This document shows positions 44,613 through 54,077 of a stretch of 64,000 bases of DNA, one piece after another. The translations under genes and the position numbers were made by a program. The notes below the pieces were generated by a model, which was given only the letters and a program-made list of their open reading frames with translations, did not search any database and was not told the DNA's origin. This DNA is from Rhodomicrobium sp. Az07 (lineage in GTDB: Bacteria > Pseudomonadota > Alphaproteobacteria > Rhizobiales > Rhodomicrobiaceae), in NCBI RefSeq assembly GCF_018619475.1, contig NZ_JAHFZG010000016.1, forward strand, positions 22,109 through 86,108, read 5' to 3'. Every line of letters starts with the position of its first letter. Position 1 is the stretch's first letter.

Positions 44613-45410
44613 ATGCTCGACGATTTCGAGACCCGCGCCGTGCTTGCCGGTTTGGGCGCGGCGGCGCTCGCCGCTCCGCTCGGCTGCTTCGTGGTGTGGC
44701 GGCGCATGGCCTATTTCGGCGAGACGGTGGCCTATTCCGGGCTGCTCGGCGTGGCGCTCGGCTTCCTGCTCGGCGTGGACCTGACGCTCGGCGTGATCGT
44801 GACCGCCGTCGCCATGGCGCTGCTGCTGTCGGGCCTGCAAACGCAACGCGCGATCCCTTACGACACGCTGCTCGGCATCCTCGCGCATGTCGCGCTGGCC
44901 TCCGGCCTCATCGCAGCGAATTTCGTGAGCGGCGCGCGGCTCGACCTGATGGGCTACCTTTTCGGCGATATCCTCGCCGTGTCGCGGGCCGACGTTTTCT
45001 GGATCTGGGGCGGCGCGGCGGCAGTACTCGCGGCGCTGGCGCTGTTGTGGCGTCCGCTTCTCGCGTTGACGGTGCATGAGGAACTCGCCGCCGCCGAGGG
45101 GGTGCGCGTGCGGCGCACAGAAACCGCGTTCATCCTGCTGATCGCCGTGACGGTGGCGCTCGCCATGAAGGTGATCGGCATCCTGTTGATCACGTCGCTG
45201 ATGATCTTCCCGGCGGCGGTGGCGCGGCCCTTCGCGAAGACGCCCGAGCAGATGGCGGCGCTGGCGGCGCTGGCGGCGGCGGTGGCCGTGGCGGGCGGGC
45301 TGTTCCTGTCGCTGAAGCTCGACACGGCGGCGGGGCCGTCCATCGTGCTGGCGCTCGCGGCGCTATTCTTCGTTGCGGCGGTGCCTGCGCTTGCTTTGCG
45401 GGGGCGTTGA
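44613..45410 (+). CDS. znuB: Zinc ABC transporter permease
   Basis: The 265-residue permease of the ABC-3 family has about eight hydrophobic helices and the family segments APLGCFVVWRRMAYFGETVAYSGLLG (split at residue 27), ILAHVALASGL, LMGYLFGDIL and KVIGILLITSLMIFPAAVAR. It works with znuC at the inner membrane for zinc uptake. The start ATG 44613 follows the znuC stop by one base. The GC-rich sequence ends sharply at 45.4 kb, where an AT-rich segment begins. Confidence 0.92.
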   Translation: MLDDFETRAVLAGLGAAALAAPLGCFVVWRRMAYFGETVAYSGLLGVALGFLLGVDLTLGVIVTAVAMALLLSGLQTQRAIPYDTLLGILAHVALASGLIAANFVSGARLDLMGYLFGDILAVSRADVFWIWGGAAAVLAALALLWRPLLALTVHEELAAAEGVRVRRTETAFILLIAVTVALAMKVIGILLITSLMIFPAAVARPFAKTPEQMAALAALAAAVAVAGGLFLSLKLDTAAGPSIVLALAALFFVAAVPALALRGR

Positions 45411-45677
45411 TCTGTCGGGTTCAAGACGGGTTGGGAGCGGCCTTTTCGCGATTCAATCAAGCCAAGACATCTCCCCTGATCGACCGTTCGTAAGCATACT
45501 GAGGAGCGGGGGTACGGTATGAACGCTCCCGGCTGGCCATTCCGGGTAGCAAGTGGCTGGGGCGGACGAAATCTTTTGCTTCCAGCTGCGATTTTGCTAA
45601 GTTCGAGCTTGACCTTTGTTGCCATCGGAACCCGGCCGTCCTCGCGAACAAGAATTCATTTCAATCGGGATTTCCCT

Positions 45678-46406
45678 ATGCGGTTTACCTGGTTCGGAAC
45701 CCTGCTGATCGGATCCATTTCTGTTGCTGCATCACTGCTCGCCATCTACAAAGACCGCGACCTAATTCCCGAGTTTGCATGTTCTCTCGTCAGAGCCATT
45801 CATGAACCTCAGAGTTGCCGCCGACAAGTCGCCAGCACTGATGCGACGAAAACTGGGTCAAGCGACGCGGAACCAGAGACAAAACCGGCCAAGTTGACAT
45901 CTGATAAATCTACAAACCAAGACCAGGAATCGATTAAAGATAACAAAACTCCGCAAGAGCTACGCATTAGACGACCAGATGAAAAAAAAGCATTACCAGA
46001 ACAGAAGCCATCATCGCCTGCTAGCATCGCAAAACCTAATTATCGGATTTGCATTCTCACAAAGGACACAGAAAGGTGGCCGACCTTGGCCAATGATGCA
46101 TCTCTCCGATTGGAGGAATTAGGTTTTACTACAGAAACAACCAACCCTTGTCATAAGGTTGACTACATAATATACTTCACCGATTTTATTGAGAATTTCA
46201 ATGATCGCCGATTTTCAGAAAGAGACGGCTTTTTTGTATCGTCGGTTTCAGTGAAATTAGCACTCAGCGTAACTGATATCAAAAGTGGAAAAACTATCAA
46301 GGCCTCTGAAGTTATAGGCGTAAGCGCACCAACTGATGCATTCCCACCTCGAAGGAAAGCCCTTAACGAAGCGATTTCTCAAGTGGTCTCTGCGATTAGC
46401 AAATAA
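45678..46406 (+). CDS. Membrane-anchored protein of unknown function (AT-rich insert)
   Basis: From ATG 45678 (GGGA upstream) the 242-residue protein has one N-terminal membrane helix (TWFGTLLIGSISVAASLLAI) and a disordered, charged linker rich in Lys, Asp, Pro and Ser (about 60-140). A folded C-terminal domain follows, with YRICILTKDTERW, DYIIYFTDF, FVSSVSVKLALSVTDIKSG and a closing helix NEAISQVVSAISK. The alternating strands resemble periplasmic lipoprotein-type domains, but I do not recognise a family. The composition is much more AT-rich than the surroundings, so it is probably transferred. It is convergent, with 7 bases between stops, with a second AT-rich gene. Confidence 0.65.
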   Translation: MRFTWFGTLLIGSISVAASLLAIYKDRDLIPEFACSLVRAIHEPQSCRRQVASTDATKTGSSDAEPETKPAKLTSDKSTNQDQESIKDNKTPQELRIRRPDEKKALPEQKPSSPASIAKPNYRICILTKDTERWPTLANDASLRLEELGFTTETTNPCHKVDYIIYFTDFIENFNDRRFSERDGFFVSSVSVKLALSVTDIKSGKTIKASEVIGVSAPTDAFPPRRKALNEAISQVVSAISK

Positions 46407-46413
46407 AAGCGCT

Positions 46414-46905
46414 CTATCTTTCTATAGAACCCACCAAATGTTCACCATTCATAATAATAACAAATTCTGTCACCCCTTCCGTTTCTCCTCCAAATGACTG
46501 AGTAAAAAGCACTGATTCGTCAGGAAACAGATCAATAGATTCCACTTCTTGGCAGCGGCCATCAAATAAGAAAAACTGAACTGATTCGTGATAAATTTTG
46601 AATTTATCTCTCAGTTTTGCGTAGAATGGAATCCCCTTCAAAGGGAATTGAATTCGGTAAGATTTATTTGTTAATACAAAGTTACACGTGATTAATTTGT
46701 CGCCGGAACGACAACCAAGGAGCCCTATGTCGACCTGGGTCGAAAAGTAAAGTGTGGAAATACTCGATATAACTTTTGCCTGTTCTGGGTGAGCACAAAG
46801 CCATTTTGGCTGATTGCCGGTGTTTTGGGCAGACACACCCACCATCATAGCGGCTGAAACACATATTGTTGCGCCAATGAGCCGAGCAAAAAAATTCTGC
46901 TTCAT
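46414..46905 (-). CDS. Secreted protein of unknown function (AT-rich insert)
   Basis: The 163-residue protein has a clear signal peptide (FFARLIGATICVSAAMMVGVSAQ). Its mature part carries four cysteines (WLCAHPEQ, LLGCRSGD, ITCNFVL, DGRCQEV) that could form two disulfides. Beta-rich segments such as YRIQFPLKGIPFYAKL follow. GGGGGCAG precedes ATG 46905. Codon use is AT-rich like the convergent neighbour, so the two genes probably arrived together. No family is recognised; a periplasmic or outer-surface role is inferred. Confidence 0.65.
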   Translation of the reverse strand: MKQNFFARLIGATICVSAAMMVGVSAQNTGNQPKWLCAHPEQAKVISSISTLYFSTQVDIGLLGCRSGDKLITCNFVLTNKSYRIQFPLKGIPFYAKLRDKFKIYHESVQFFLFDGRCQEVESIDLFPDESVLFTQSFGGETEGVTEFVIIMNGEHLVGSIER

Positions 46906-47119
46906 TACAACTGCCCCCTGAACCCGCGCGGGGTATTTAGCACAAAGGTAATTATCTGGCAACGTCGTCGCCGATTTCGAAAGGCGGTCGAGACGGTCCT
47001 TAACCCCAGGCGCAGCATCAAAACCTCACCACCCAGCCGCGCCAATTCGAACGCTGGCCTTCGCGCGGGTTTTCTCCTATGACCAAGGCAAAAGAAACCG
47101 GCGATCCGGAGAAGGACCC

Positions 47120-48385
<1,266 letters not shown>

Positions 48386-48401
48386 TCGCGATGTCGGCAT
48401 G

Positions 48402-48430
48402 CGCCCGCCGGATCAGGCGGGCGTCTTTTT
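48402..48430 (+). terminator. Rho-independent terminator after ispG
   Basis: CGCCCGCC, loop GGATCA, GGCGGGCG followed by TCTTTTT, 17 bases after the ispG stop. Confidence 0.85.
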
Positions 48431-48595
48431 GCGCGGCTGGAAAGCATCGGGCGCTTGCACGTCGGCAAGGCGAAGCCGCCGCAGGTTGTAGCGCGGGCAT
48501 TCCTTATTCACCCTGTCAATCAGGCCGGACTCGGTTCGAGGAACGAGATCCGGCCGCCGTCCGTTTCCGTCATGAGAGCTGACGGCGGCGCTCAT
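48413..48595 (-). CDS. Possible small protein, 60 residues
   Basis: An ATG-initiated minus-strand frame between ispG and ccr encodes a basic peptide (DRVNKECPRYNLRRLRLADV in its middle). Its stop lies within the ispG terminator hairpin and no clear ribosome binding site is seen, so it may be chance. It is the only candidate gene in the 318-base space between ispG and ccr; the rest of that space is probably the ccr promoter region. Confidence 0.25.
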   Translation of the reverse strand: MSAAVSSHDGNGRRPDLVPRTESGLIDRVNKECPRYNLRRLRLADVQAPDAFQPRKKTPA

Positions 48596-48703
48596 GTGCG
48601 CGCACTCGACTTTTTACCAATATTGCCCTGCCAACAAAAAAGGATCATGCTGCACTGCAACCAAAGATAAGAACCTGCGGGTTGCCACTGCAAGGAGCAG
48701 AAA

Positions 48704-50011
48704 ATGAGTGAGGTGATTGCGTTCAAGCAATCCGCGTCCTCCACGTCCGGGGAGGGCTTGAAGGATCTCTATGAAGTCGGCGAAATTCCGCCGCTCGGCC
48801 ATGTCCCCGAGAAAATGTATGCGTGGGCGATCCGCCGCGAGCGCCATGGGCCGCCGGAAGACGCCATGCAGATGGAAGTCGTGCCGACGTGGCAGCTCGA
48901 CAGCCACGACGTGCTCATCCTCGTCATGGCGGCAGGTGTCAATTACAATGGCATTTGGGCCGCGCTCGGCAAGCCGGTATCGACTTTCGATCAGCACAAG
49001 CAACCTTATCAAATCGCCGGCTCTGACGCCGCCGGCATCGTCTGGGCTGTCGGCTCGAAGGTGAAGCGCTGGAAGGTCGGCGACGAAGTCGTTGTGCATT
49101 GCAACCAGGATGACGGCGACGACGAGGAGTGTAACGGCGGCGATCCGATGTTCTCGCCCTCCCAGCGCATCTGGGGTTACGAGACCGCAGACGGGAGCTT
49201 CTCTCAGTTTGCCCGCGTGCAGGATCGCCAGCTCATGCCGCGGCCGAAGCATCTCACGTGGGAAGAGAGCGCCTGCTACACGCTGACGCTCGCCACCGCT
49301 TACCGCATGCTGTTTGGCCATCGCCCGCACGTGCTTCGCCCCGGCCATAATGTGCTCGTCTGGGGCGCGTCGGGCGGTCTCGGCTCCTTCGCGGTGCAAT
49401 TGTGCGCCACCTCCGGTGCTAACGCGATCGGTGTGGTGTCGGAGGACGACAAGCGCGACTTCGTCATGCAGCTCGGCGCCAAGGGCATCATCAACCGCAA
49501 GGACTTCAAGTGCTGGGGCCAGTTGCCGAAGGTGAATACGCCGGAATATGCGGAGTGGTTCAAGGAAGTCCGCAAATTCGGCGCGGCGATATGGGAGCAC
49601 ACCGGCAAGGGTAACAACGTCGACTTCGTGTTCGAGCATCCGGGCGAGGCCACGATCCCCGTCTCTATTTTCATCGTTAAGCGTGGCGGCATGGTCGTCA
49701 TCTGCGCGGGCACGACGGGCTTCAATCTGACGCTCGACGCGCGATATCTCTGGATGCATCAGAAGCGCTTGCAGGGTTCGCACTTCGCCAATTTGTTGCA
49801 GGCGAGCCAGGCTAACAAACTCATGATTGAGCGGCGAATTGACCCGTGCATGAGTGAAGTTTTTCCGTGGACCGACATACCGAAAGCGCATATGCGCATG
49901 TGGAAGAACGAGCATCGGCCGGGTAATATGGCGGTACTCGTCAGCGCTCCGCATACAGGTTTGCGTACATTCGAGGATGCGATCGAGGCATCCAAGGCGC
50001 GGTTCGGTTGA
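48704..50011 (+). CDS. ccr: Crotonyl-CoA carboxylase/reductase
   Basis: CCR reductively carboxylates crotonyl-CoA to ethylmalonyl-CoA with NADPH and CO2, the key step of the ethylmalonyl-CoA pathway for C2 or C1 assimilation. The 435-residue MDR-family protein has GVNYNGIWAALGKP (Asn82 probably the CO2-site asparagine), RIWGYETADGSFSQFA, the Rossmann motif WGASGGLGSFAVQ, VDFVFEHPGEATIPVS and the C-terminal HRPGNMAVLVSAP with the CO2-site histidine in KNEHRPG. CAAGGAGCAG precedes ATG 48704. mcd of the same pathway lies 2 kb downstream. Confidence 0.95.
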   Translation: MSEVIAFKQSASSTSGEGLKDLYEVGEIPPLGHVPEKMYAWAIRRERHGPPEDAMQMEVVPTWQLDSHDVLILVMAAGVNYNGIWAALGKPVSTFDQHKQPYQIAGSDAAGIVWAVGSKVKRWKVGDEVVVHCNQDDGDDEECNGGDPMFSPSQRIWGYETADGSFSQFARVQDRQLMPRPKHLTWEESACYTLTLATAYRMLFGHRPHVLRPGHNVLVWGASGGLGSFAVQLCATSGANAIGVVSEDDKRDFVMQLGAKGIINRKDFKCWGQLPKVNTPEYAEWFKEVRKFGAAIWEHTGKGNNVDFVFEHPGEATIPVSIFIVKRGGMVVICAGTTGFNLTLDARYLWMHQKRLQGSHFANLLQASQANKLMIERRIDPCMSEVFPWTDIPKAHMRMWKNEHRPGNMAVLVSAPHTGLRTFEDAIEASKARFG

Positions 50012-50064
50012 CGGCCCGGCTTCGTTCTGACTCCGAGTCCACGGAAAACGAACTGGAGCCAGAC

Positions 50065-51714
50065 ATGACGCGAGCATCCGACGACCTACAAAAGGCGCTG
50101 AGCGGCCTCAAGGCGGCTGCTTGCGCCGAGCTTGGAGCGCAGGCCGAAGCGGCCACACGCGCCGTTCAAGACCTTGCCGACGCGATCGGGGCGAAAATCC
50201 CGCCCAGCGAAGGTTCGCCGTCGAGCTTCGCGTCGGCGCTCGAACTCGCGCGTCTTGCCGTCGAACTCGATCTGCAAGGCAACGCCTTTTATGTCGCCTC
50301 GAAGAAGCTCGATGCCGTGCGCGCTTTCCTGCCTGCGTCCGGCGACGATTCGTCAGCGGCGCCAGTAACGGCGAGCGAACCCGAACCCGCCCCCGCAGCC
50401 ATTGAGGCGTCATCCACAGCCGACGCACCCGAACCTGCGCAGGATGAGAACACGCCGACCACTGCGGCCGAAGAGGCCGCGCCTTCCGAGCAGGCGACCG
50501 CCGAAGAAAAGGTCGTCGCCGTCGATTCTGGGTCGGACGAAAGCGTTGCGGCGGAATCCGCTTCCGGCGACACTTCGCCCGAGCGGGAGAGCGAGCAGCC
50601 CGCCGAAGCGCCTGCCGCGCAAATTTCGCCGGACGAAGTTGCGGTCGCGAGCTGGCAGCAGCTTCCGGAAGGACCGGGCTTCGATGAGCTTTCCACCGCT
50701 TCGAAGGCGCGCGTCGAGGACGCGGCGAAGAGCCACGGCATCGAAACCGTCCACCATCACGAAGCGCCCGCGCACCTGCATGAAAACGTCGCAACGGCAG
50801 AGGAAGCCGCTCCCGAGCCGGACAGCTTCGCGCCGGAGCCGCGCGGGGCGAGCTTCGACGATATCGCCGCAGAGGCGAAAGCGCGCGTCGAGGACGTTGC
50901 GACGGATCACGGCATCGAGACGGTGCAGAATCGCGACGCGCCGGCCCATCTGCACGACAACGCCGTGATCGCTCAGGATAACGAGCCGCAAGGTGAGGCG
51001 TCCGCATCCGAGCCGGAATCCGAGGGCGCACCGGCCTACGCACCCGCCGCCGATCCGAGCATCGAGGGTGTTCTTCAGGGCGGAGGGGCCGACGCGCTGG
51101 GCGAAGCTCATGCCCGGGTCGAGGAAATCGCCGAGCACCTAGAAAGCGCGCCAGCGGACGAGGCGAGCGAGCCGCAAGCGCATGCCGAGCATGCGGAAAC
51201 GCCCGCAGGGATCGATGCGGATCATTCAGAGGCTGCCCAGGAACCGCAGCCTGAACCGCGGCCTGCCGCCGTTGAGACAGCGATGGATGAGCAGCCGGAC
51301 GGCGCTCAGGCAGTGAACGCGGAGGCAGCAACCGCCGATACGGTTTCCGCGCGCGACGTAGCCGAGGCGACGCACGATCTCGGCTCGCCCGCCGAGGCGG
51401 CCGCGTCCGGGCCTGTTCAGGAGTATGGCGCGCGCGAGACGCCGACGGAGCCGCGGCCGGTGCCGGTATTCGAGGCCGCGACGCCGTCCGACGAGGCCGC
51501 CCCTGCGCAGCATCAGGAAGCCTCGCCACCTCAACCGACGGCGCACCCGCAACCCGTTCCGGTTTACGAGGCCGCGCCGCCTCGGGAGGCCGCTTCTGCC
51601 CAGCAGCAGGAAGCCGCGCCCGAAGCCGGGCCCGGTGAGCGACAAGCAAAGCCGCAGGAACAGAAGACGCTGTTCAGCCTGTGGCTCGACATGGTCTTCG
51701 GCAAGAAGAAATAG
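50065..51714 (+). CDS. Ala/Glu/Pro-rich repeat protein of unknown function
   Basis: From ATG 50065 (GGAG upstream) the gene encodes 549 residues. The N-terminal 90 (DDLQKALSGLKAAACAELGA, then LARLAVELDLQGNAFYVASKK) are helical and may fold. The rest is a long acidic, Ala/Pro/Glu-rich tract. A unit of about 42 residues recurs: SKARVEDAAKSHGIETV with APAHLHEN at about 204-245, and AKARVEDVATDHGIETV with APAHLHDN at about 261-303. A shorter third copy (HARVEEIAEHL) lies near 345. The C-terminus ends QKTLFSLWLDMVFGKKK. TTG 50008 overlaps the ccr stop and is an alternative start. Its place between ccr and mcd, with a terminator after it, suggests co-transcription with ccr. Confidence 0.65.
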   Translation: MTRASDDLQKALSGLKAAACAELGAQAEAATRAVQDLADAIGAKIPPSEGSPSSFASALELARLAVELDLQGNAFYVASKKLDAVRAFLPASGDDSSAAPVTASEPEPAPAAIEASSTADAPEPAQDENTPTTAAEEAAPSEQATAEEKVVAVDSGSDESVAAESASGDTSPERESEQPAEAPAAQISPDEVAVASWQQLPEGPGFDELSTASKARVEDAAKSHGIETVHHHEAPAHLHENVATAEEAAPEPDSFAPEPRGASFDDIAAEAKARVEDVATDHGIETVQNRDAPAHLHDNAVIAQDNEPQGEASASEPESEGAPAYAPAADPSIEGVLQGGGADALGEAHARVEEIAEHLESAPADEASEPQAHAEHAETPAGIDADHSEAAQEPQPEPRPAAVETAMDEQPDGAQAVNAEAATADTVSARDVAEATHDLGSPAEAAASGPVQEYGARETPTEPRPVPVFEAATPSDEAAPAQHQEASPPQPTAHPQPVPVYEAAPPREAASAQQQEAAPEAGPGERQAKPQEQKTLFSLWLDMVFGKKK

Positions 51715-51729
51715 GCGGACCGAGCACCC

Positions 51730-51765
51730 ACCCGGGGAAGCGTCCCGCTTCCCCGGGTTCTTTTT
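51730..51765 (+). terminator. Rho-independent terminator
   Basis: A perfect 13-bp stem (ACCCGGGGAAGCG, loop TCC, CGCTTCCCCGGGT) is followed by TCTTTTT, 15 bases after the stop of the repeat protein gene. Confidence 0.93.
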
Positions 51766-51941
51766 CCACCTCCACCGGCGCAGACATCCGGCACGCCGCC
51801 GCCGCGACAGTTACGTCGCAGCCTCAAGCCTGCGTTGCCGCCTGGACGAGCGGGTTTCGCCCTCTCCTTTCGCGCGCCGCTGCGTTTCTGATCCATCGGT
51901 TTCCGGCGGCTGCCCGGGCCGGCTCTCCCCTGCGTTTTAGT

Positions 51942-51998
51942 CACAATTGTAATTCTCTCTAAACGCGCATGGCCGGTATAAACTTAAGCGCAATTGTG
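51942..51998. promoter_or_regulatory. Paired CACAATTG sites upstream of mcd
   Basis: CACAATTG at 51942-51949 and its reverse complement CAATTGTG at 51991-51998 lie in an AT-rich segment 60-120 bases before the mcd start, centres 49 bases apart. The spacing is close to integral helical turns (10.5 bp), as for a dimer-of-dimers operator. The regulator is not known. Confidence 0.4.
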
Positions 51999-52059
51999 CA
52001 TCTGCGAAAACGCGCCAATGTGGGATAAATTCCAAGAACCGCATGAAAGGATAAGGCCG

Positions 52060-53733
52060 ATGAGCCAGTCTTCCGCTCCCCTTGTGGCTCCGGACTTGCT
52101 TCAGCTCTGCGACGAGGCCGCCGCCAACGCCGACCGCTTGCTTGCCCGCGTCACCGATAATATCCGCGCCCGCGTCACGCAGGACGGCAAGCTCTCCAAC
52201 GCGTTGATCGAGCGCGAGCAGCACGCCGCCCACGGGCTCGCATGGCTGGCAACCTACGCGCAGGCGCTCCGCCAGATGGCGGCCTACGCCCACCGCCTGA
52301 CCGACGAAGGCCGCTTCGGCGAGACGGAAGCGCTCCTTACGCAGATCGGCGTCGGCGAATACGCGGCGCAGATTCTCGGCGGCATTCCGATGAGCCAGAC
52401 CGAGATCATCCGCTTTCACGACCTCGACCTCGAACCGGCAGACCGCGACGCCTTCGCGTCGCCCGCCGTGGCCGCGCTCATCAAGGGCAATTCGCGGCAA
52501 GCCCGCGCGCGGCTCGTCGAACTCGTGGAGCAGGCGCAGGGCACGGGGCATTTCGGCGACGGCGGCCTCGACGAGACGCTCGAAGCGATGCGCGAGGAGA
52601 TGCGCCGCTTCGTCGAAGCCGAGGTGAAGCCCTTCGCTCACGAATGGCACCTCAAGAACGAGTACATTCCGCTCGAAACCATCGACAAGATGAACGAGCT
52701 TGGCGTGTTCGGCCTCACCATCCCTGAGGAATTCGGCGGGCTTGGTCTCGGCAAGGAGGCGATGTGCGTCGTCTCCGAGGAGCTTTCGCGCGGATATATC
52801 GGCGTCGGCTCGCTCGGCACGCGCTCGGAGATCGCGGCGGAACTGATCCTCGGCGGCGGCACCCAAGAGCAGAAGGAAGAGTGGCTGCCGAAACTCGCCA
52901 GCGGCGAAGTGCTGCCGACGGCGGTCTTCACCGAGCCGAACACAGGCTCCGACCTCGCCTCGCTCAAGACGCGCGCGGTGCGCGAAGGCGAGGTGTACAA
53001 GATCACCGGTCAGAAGACGTGGATCACGCATCCCGTCCGCGCCGACCTCATGACCGTGCTGACGCGCACCAACCCGGCGGAACCCGGCTACAAGGGCCTT
53101 TCGATGTTCCTTGCGGAGAAGCCGCGCGGCACGGACGAAAGCCCGTTCCCCGCCGTCGGCATGAGCGGCGGCGAAATCGAGGTGCTCGGCTATCGCGGCA
53201 TGAAGGAATACGAGCTTTCGTTCGATGAATTCGAGGTGCCGGTGTCCGGCCTGCTCGGCGGCGAGGAAGGCCAGGGCTTCAAGCAGCTCATGCAGACGTT
53301 CGAATCCGCGCGCGTGCAGACGGCGGCCCGCGCGGTCGGCGTGGCGCAGTCGGCGATGGATCTCGCGCTGCGTTATGCGACCGAGCGCGTGCAGTTCGGC
53401 AAGACGCTCATCAAATTCCCGCGCGTCTCCGACAAGATCGCGATGATGGCGGCCGAAACGATGATCGCGCGGCAGCTCACCTATTTCGCCGCGCGCGAGA
53501 AGGACGGCGGGCGTCGCTGCGACCTTGAAGCGGGCATGGCGAAGCTGCTCGGCGCGCGCGTGGCGTGGGCGGCGGCGGACAACGCCTTGCAGATCCACGG
53601 CGGCAACGGCTTCGCGCTCGAATATCCGGTGAGCCGCGTGCTGTGCGACGCGCGCATCCTCAACATCTTCGAGGGTGCGGCGGAGATTCAGGCGCAGGTG
53701 ATCGCGCGGCGTCTCCTCGAACAGCGGAACTGA
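52060..53733 (+). CDS. mcd: (2S)-methylsuccinyl-CoA dehydrogenase
   Basis: The 557-residue flavoprotein is an acyl-CoA dehydrogenase with an N-terminal helical extension of about 150 residues, the layout of Mcd in the ethylmalonyl-CoA pathway. It oxidises methylsuccinyl-CoA to mesaconyl-CoA. The core shows GLTIPEEFGGLGLGKEAM, AVFTEPNTGSDLASLKTRA, ITGQKTWITHPVRADLM, QTAARAVGVAQSAMDLAL and IHGGNGFALEYPVSRV, and ends IFEGAAEIQAQVIARRLL. AAGGATAAGG precedes ATG 52060; ATG 52018 is in frame upstream but poorer. Together with ccr nearby, it supports C2 or C1 assimilation without glyoxylate bypass. A hairpin follows. Confidence 0.92.
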   Translation: MSQSSAPLVAPDLLQLCDEAAANADRLLARVTDNIRARVTQDGKLSNALIEREQHAAHGLAWLATYAQALRQMAAYAHRLTDEGRFGETEALLTQIGVGEYAAQILGGIPMSQTEIIRFHDLDLEPADRDAFASPAVAALIKGNSRQARARLVELVEQAQGTGHFGDGGLDETLEAMREEMRRFVEAEVKPFAHEWHLKNEYIPLETIDKMNELGVFGLTIPEEFGGLGLGKEAMCVVSEELSRGYIGVGSLGTRSEIAAELILGGGTQEQKEEWLPKLASGEVLPTAVFTEPNTGSDLASLKTRAVREGEVYKITGQKTWITHPVRADLMTVLTRTNPAEPGYKGLSMFLAEKPRGTDESPFPAVGMSGGEIEVLGYRGMKEYELSFDEFEVPVSGLLGGEEGQGFKQLMQTFESARVQTAARAVGVAQSAMDLALRYATERVQFGKTLIKFPRVSDKIAMMAAETMIARQLTYFAAREKDGGRRCDLEAGMAKLLGARVAWAAADNALQIHGGNGFALEYPVSRVLCDARILNIFEGAAEIQAQVIARRLLEQRN

Positions 53734-53760
53734 CCGCTTCCGGTTGCACAACCAGTTTTC

Positions 53761-53797
53761 AGAAGGCTCCGGGAGCTTCTCGCCGCCGGAGCCTTCT
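53761..53797 (+). terminator. Hairpin terminator after mcd
   Basis: AGAAGGCTCCGG and CCGGAGCCTTCT form a perfect 12-bp stem with a 13-base loop, 27 bases after the mcd stop. The following T run (CGTTT) is short. Confidence 0.7.
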
Positions 53798-54001
53798 CGT
53801 TTAAGGGCGGGCGGGTCGCGCGTCTCGCTTGCGTTCAATTTGCGAAAAACTGTCGCTACGGCGAAACCTGTCACGATCCTGTAATGCACCGGGCGCCTGC
53901 TGAAGGGGGTGGCCAGCTCGCGGCCGTATGGCTGTGTTGACGAAACCGCCTACCTCATTTGCCGCCGCCAGCGTAAGCTTTGCGCTACAGCCTCGTGCCG
54001 C

Positions 54002-54050
54002 GATCAGCTTTTCTGCGTCAAATCGAGGCCGGTTAAACGCAGGCTGATCT
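54002..54050 (+). repeat. Palindromic repeat, left copy
   Basis: A 49-base sequence that runs from GATCAGCTTTTCTGCGT to ACGCAGGCTGATC. Its ends pair with each other (GATCAGC, a TTTT bulge, CTGCGT against ACGCAGGCTGATC), and the middle AATCG can pair with CGGTT, so it folds into a two-part stem-loop. The reverse complement of the sequence at 55725-55774 matches it along the whole length, with one indel and about two substitutions. Confidence 0.85.
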
Positions 54051-54077
54051 AGGCGACTTCGTCCATCGAGAGTGTGC

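Larger units (their letters stand above)
51715..52059. other. Intergenic region before mcd
   Basis: This 345-base space holds the terminator of the preceding unit and, in its last 120 bases, an AT-rich stretch with an inverted repeat that probably forms the mcd promoter. No gene is seen in it. Confidence 0.6.
53734..54077. other. Intergenic region between mcd and the ParB-like gene
   Basis: This 344-base space contains the mcd hairpin, an undistinguished stretch in the middle and a 49-base palindromic repeat at its right end (54002-54050). No gene is seen. Confidence 0.6.

Noticed and set aside
48614..50077. Minus-strand open frame of 487 codons antisense to ccr
   Set aside because: ccr shows all family motifs; high-GC third positions create long antisense frames here.
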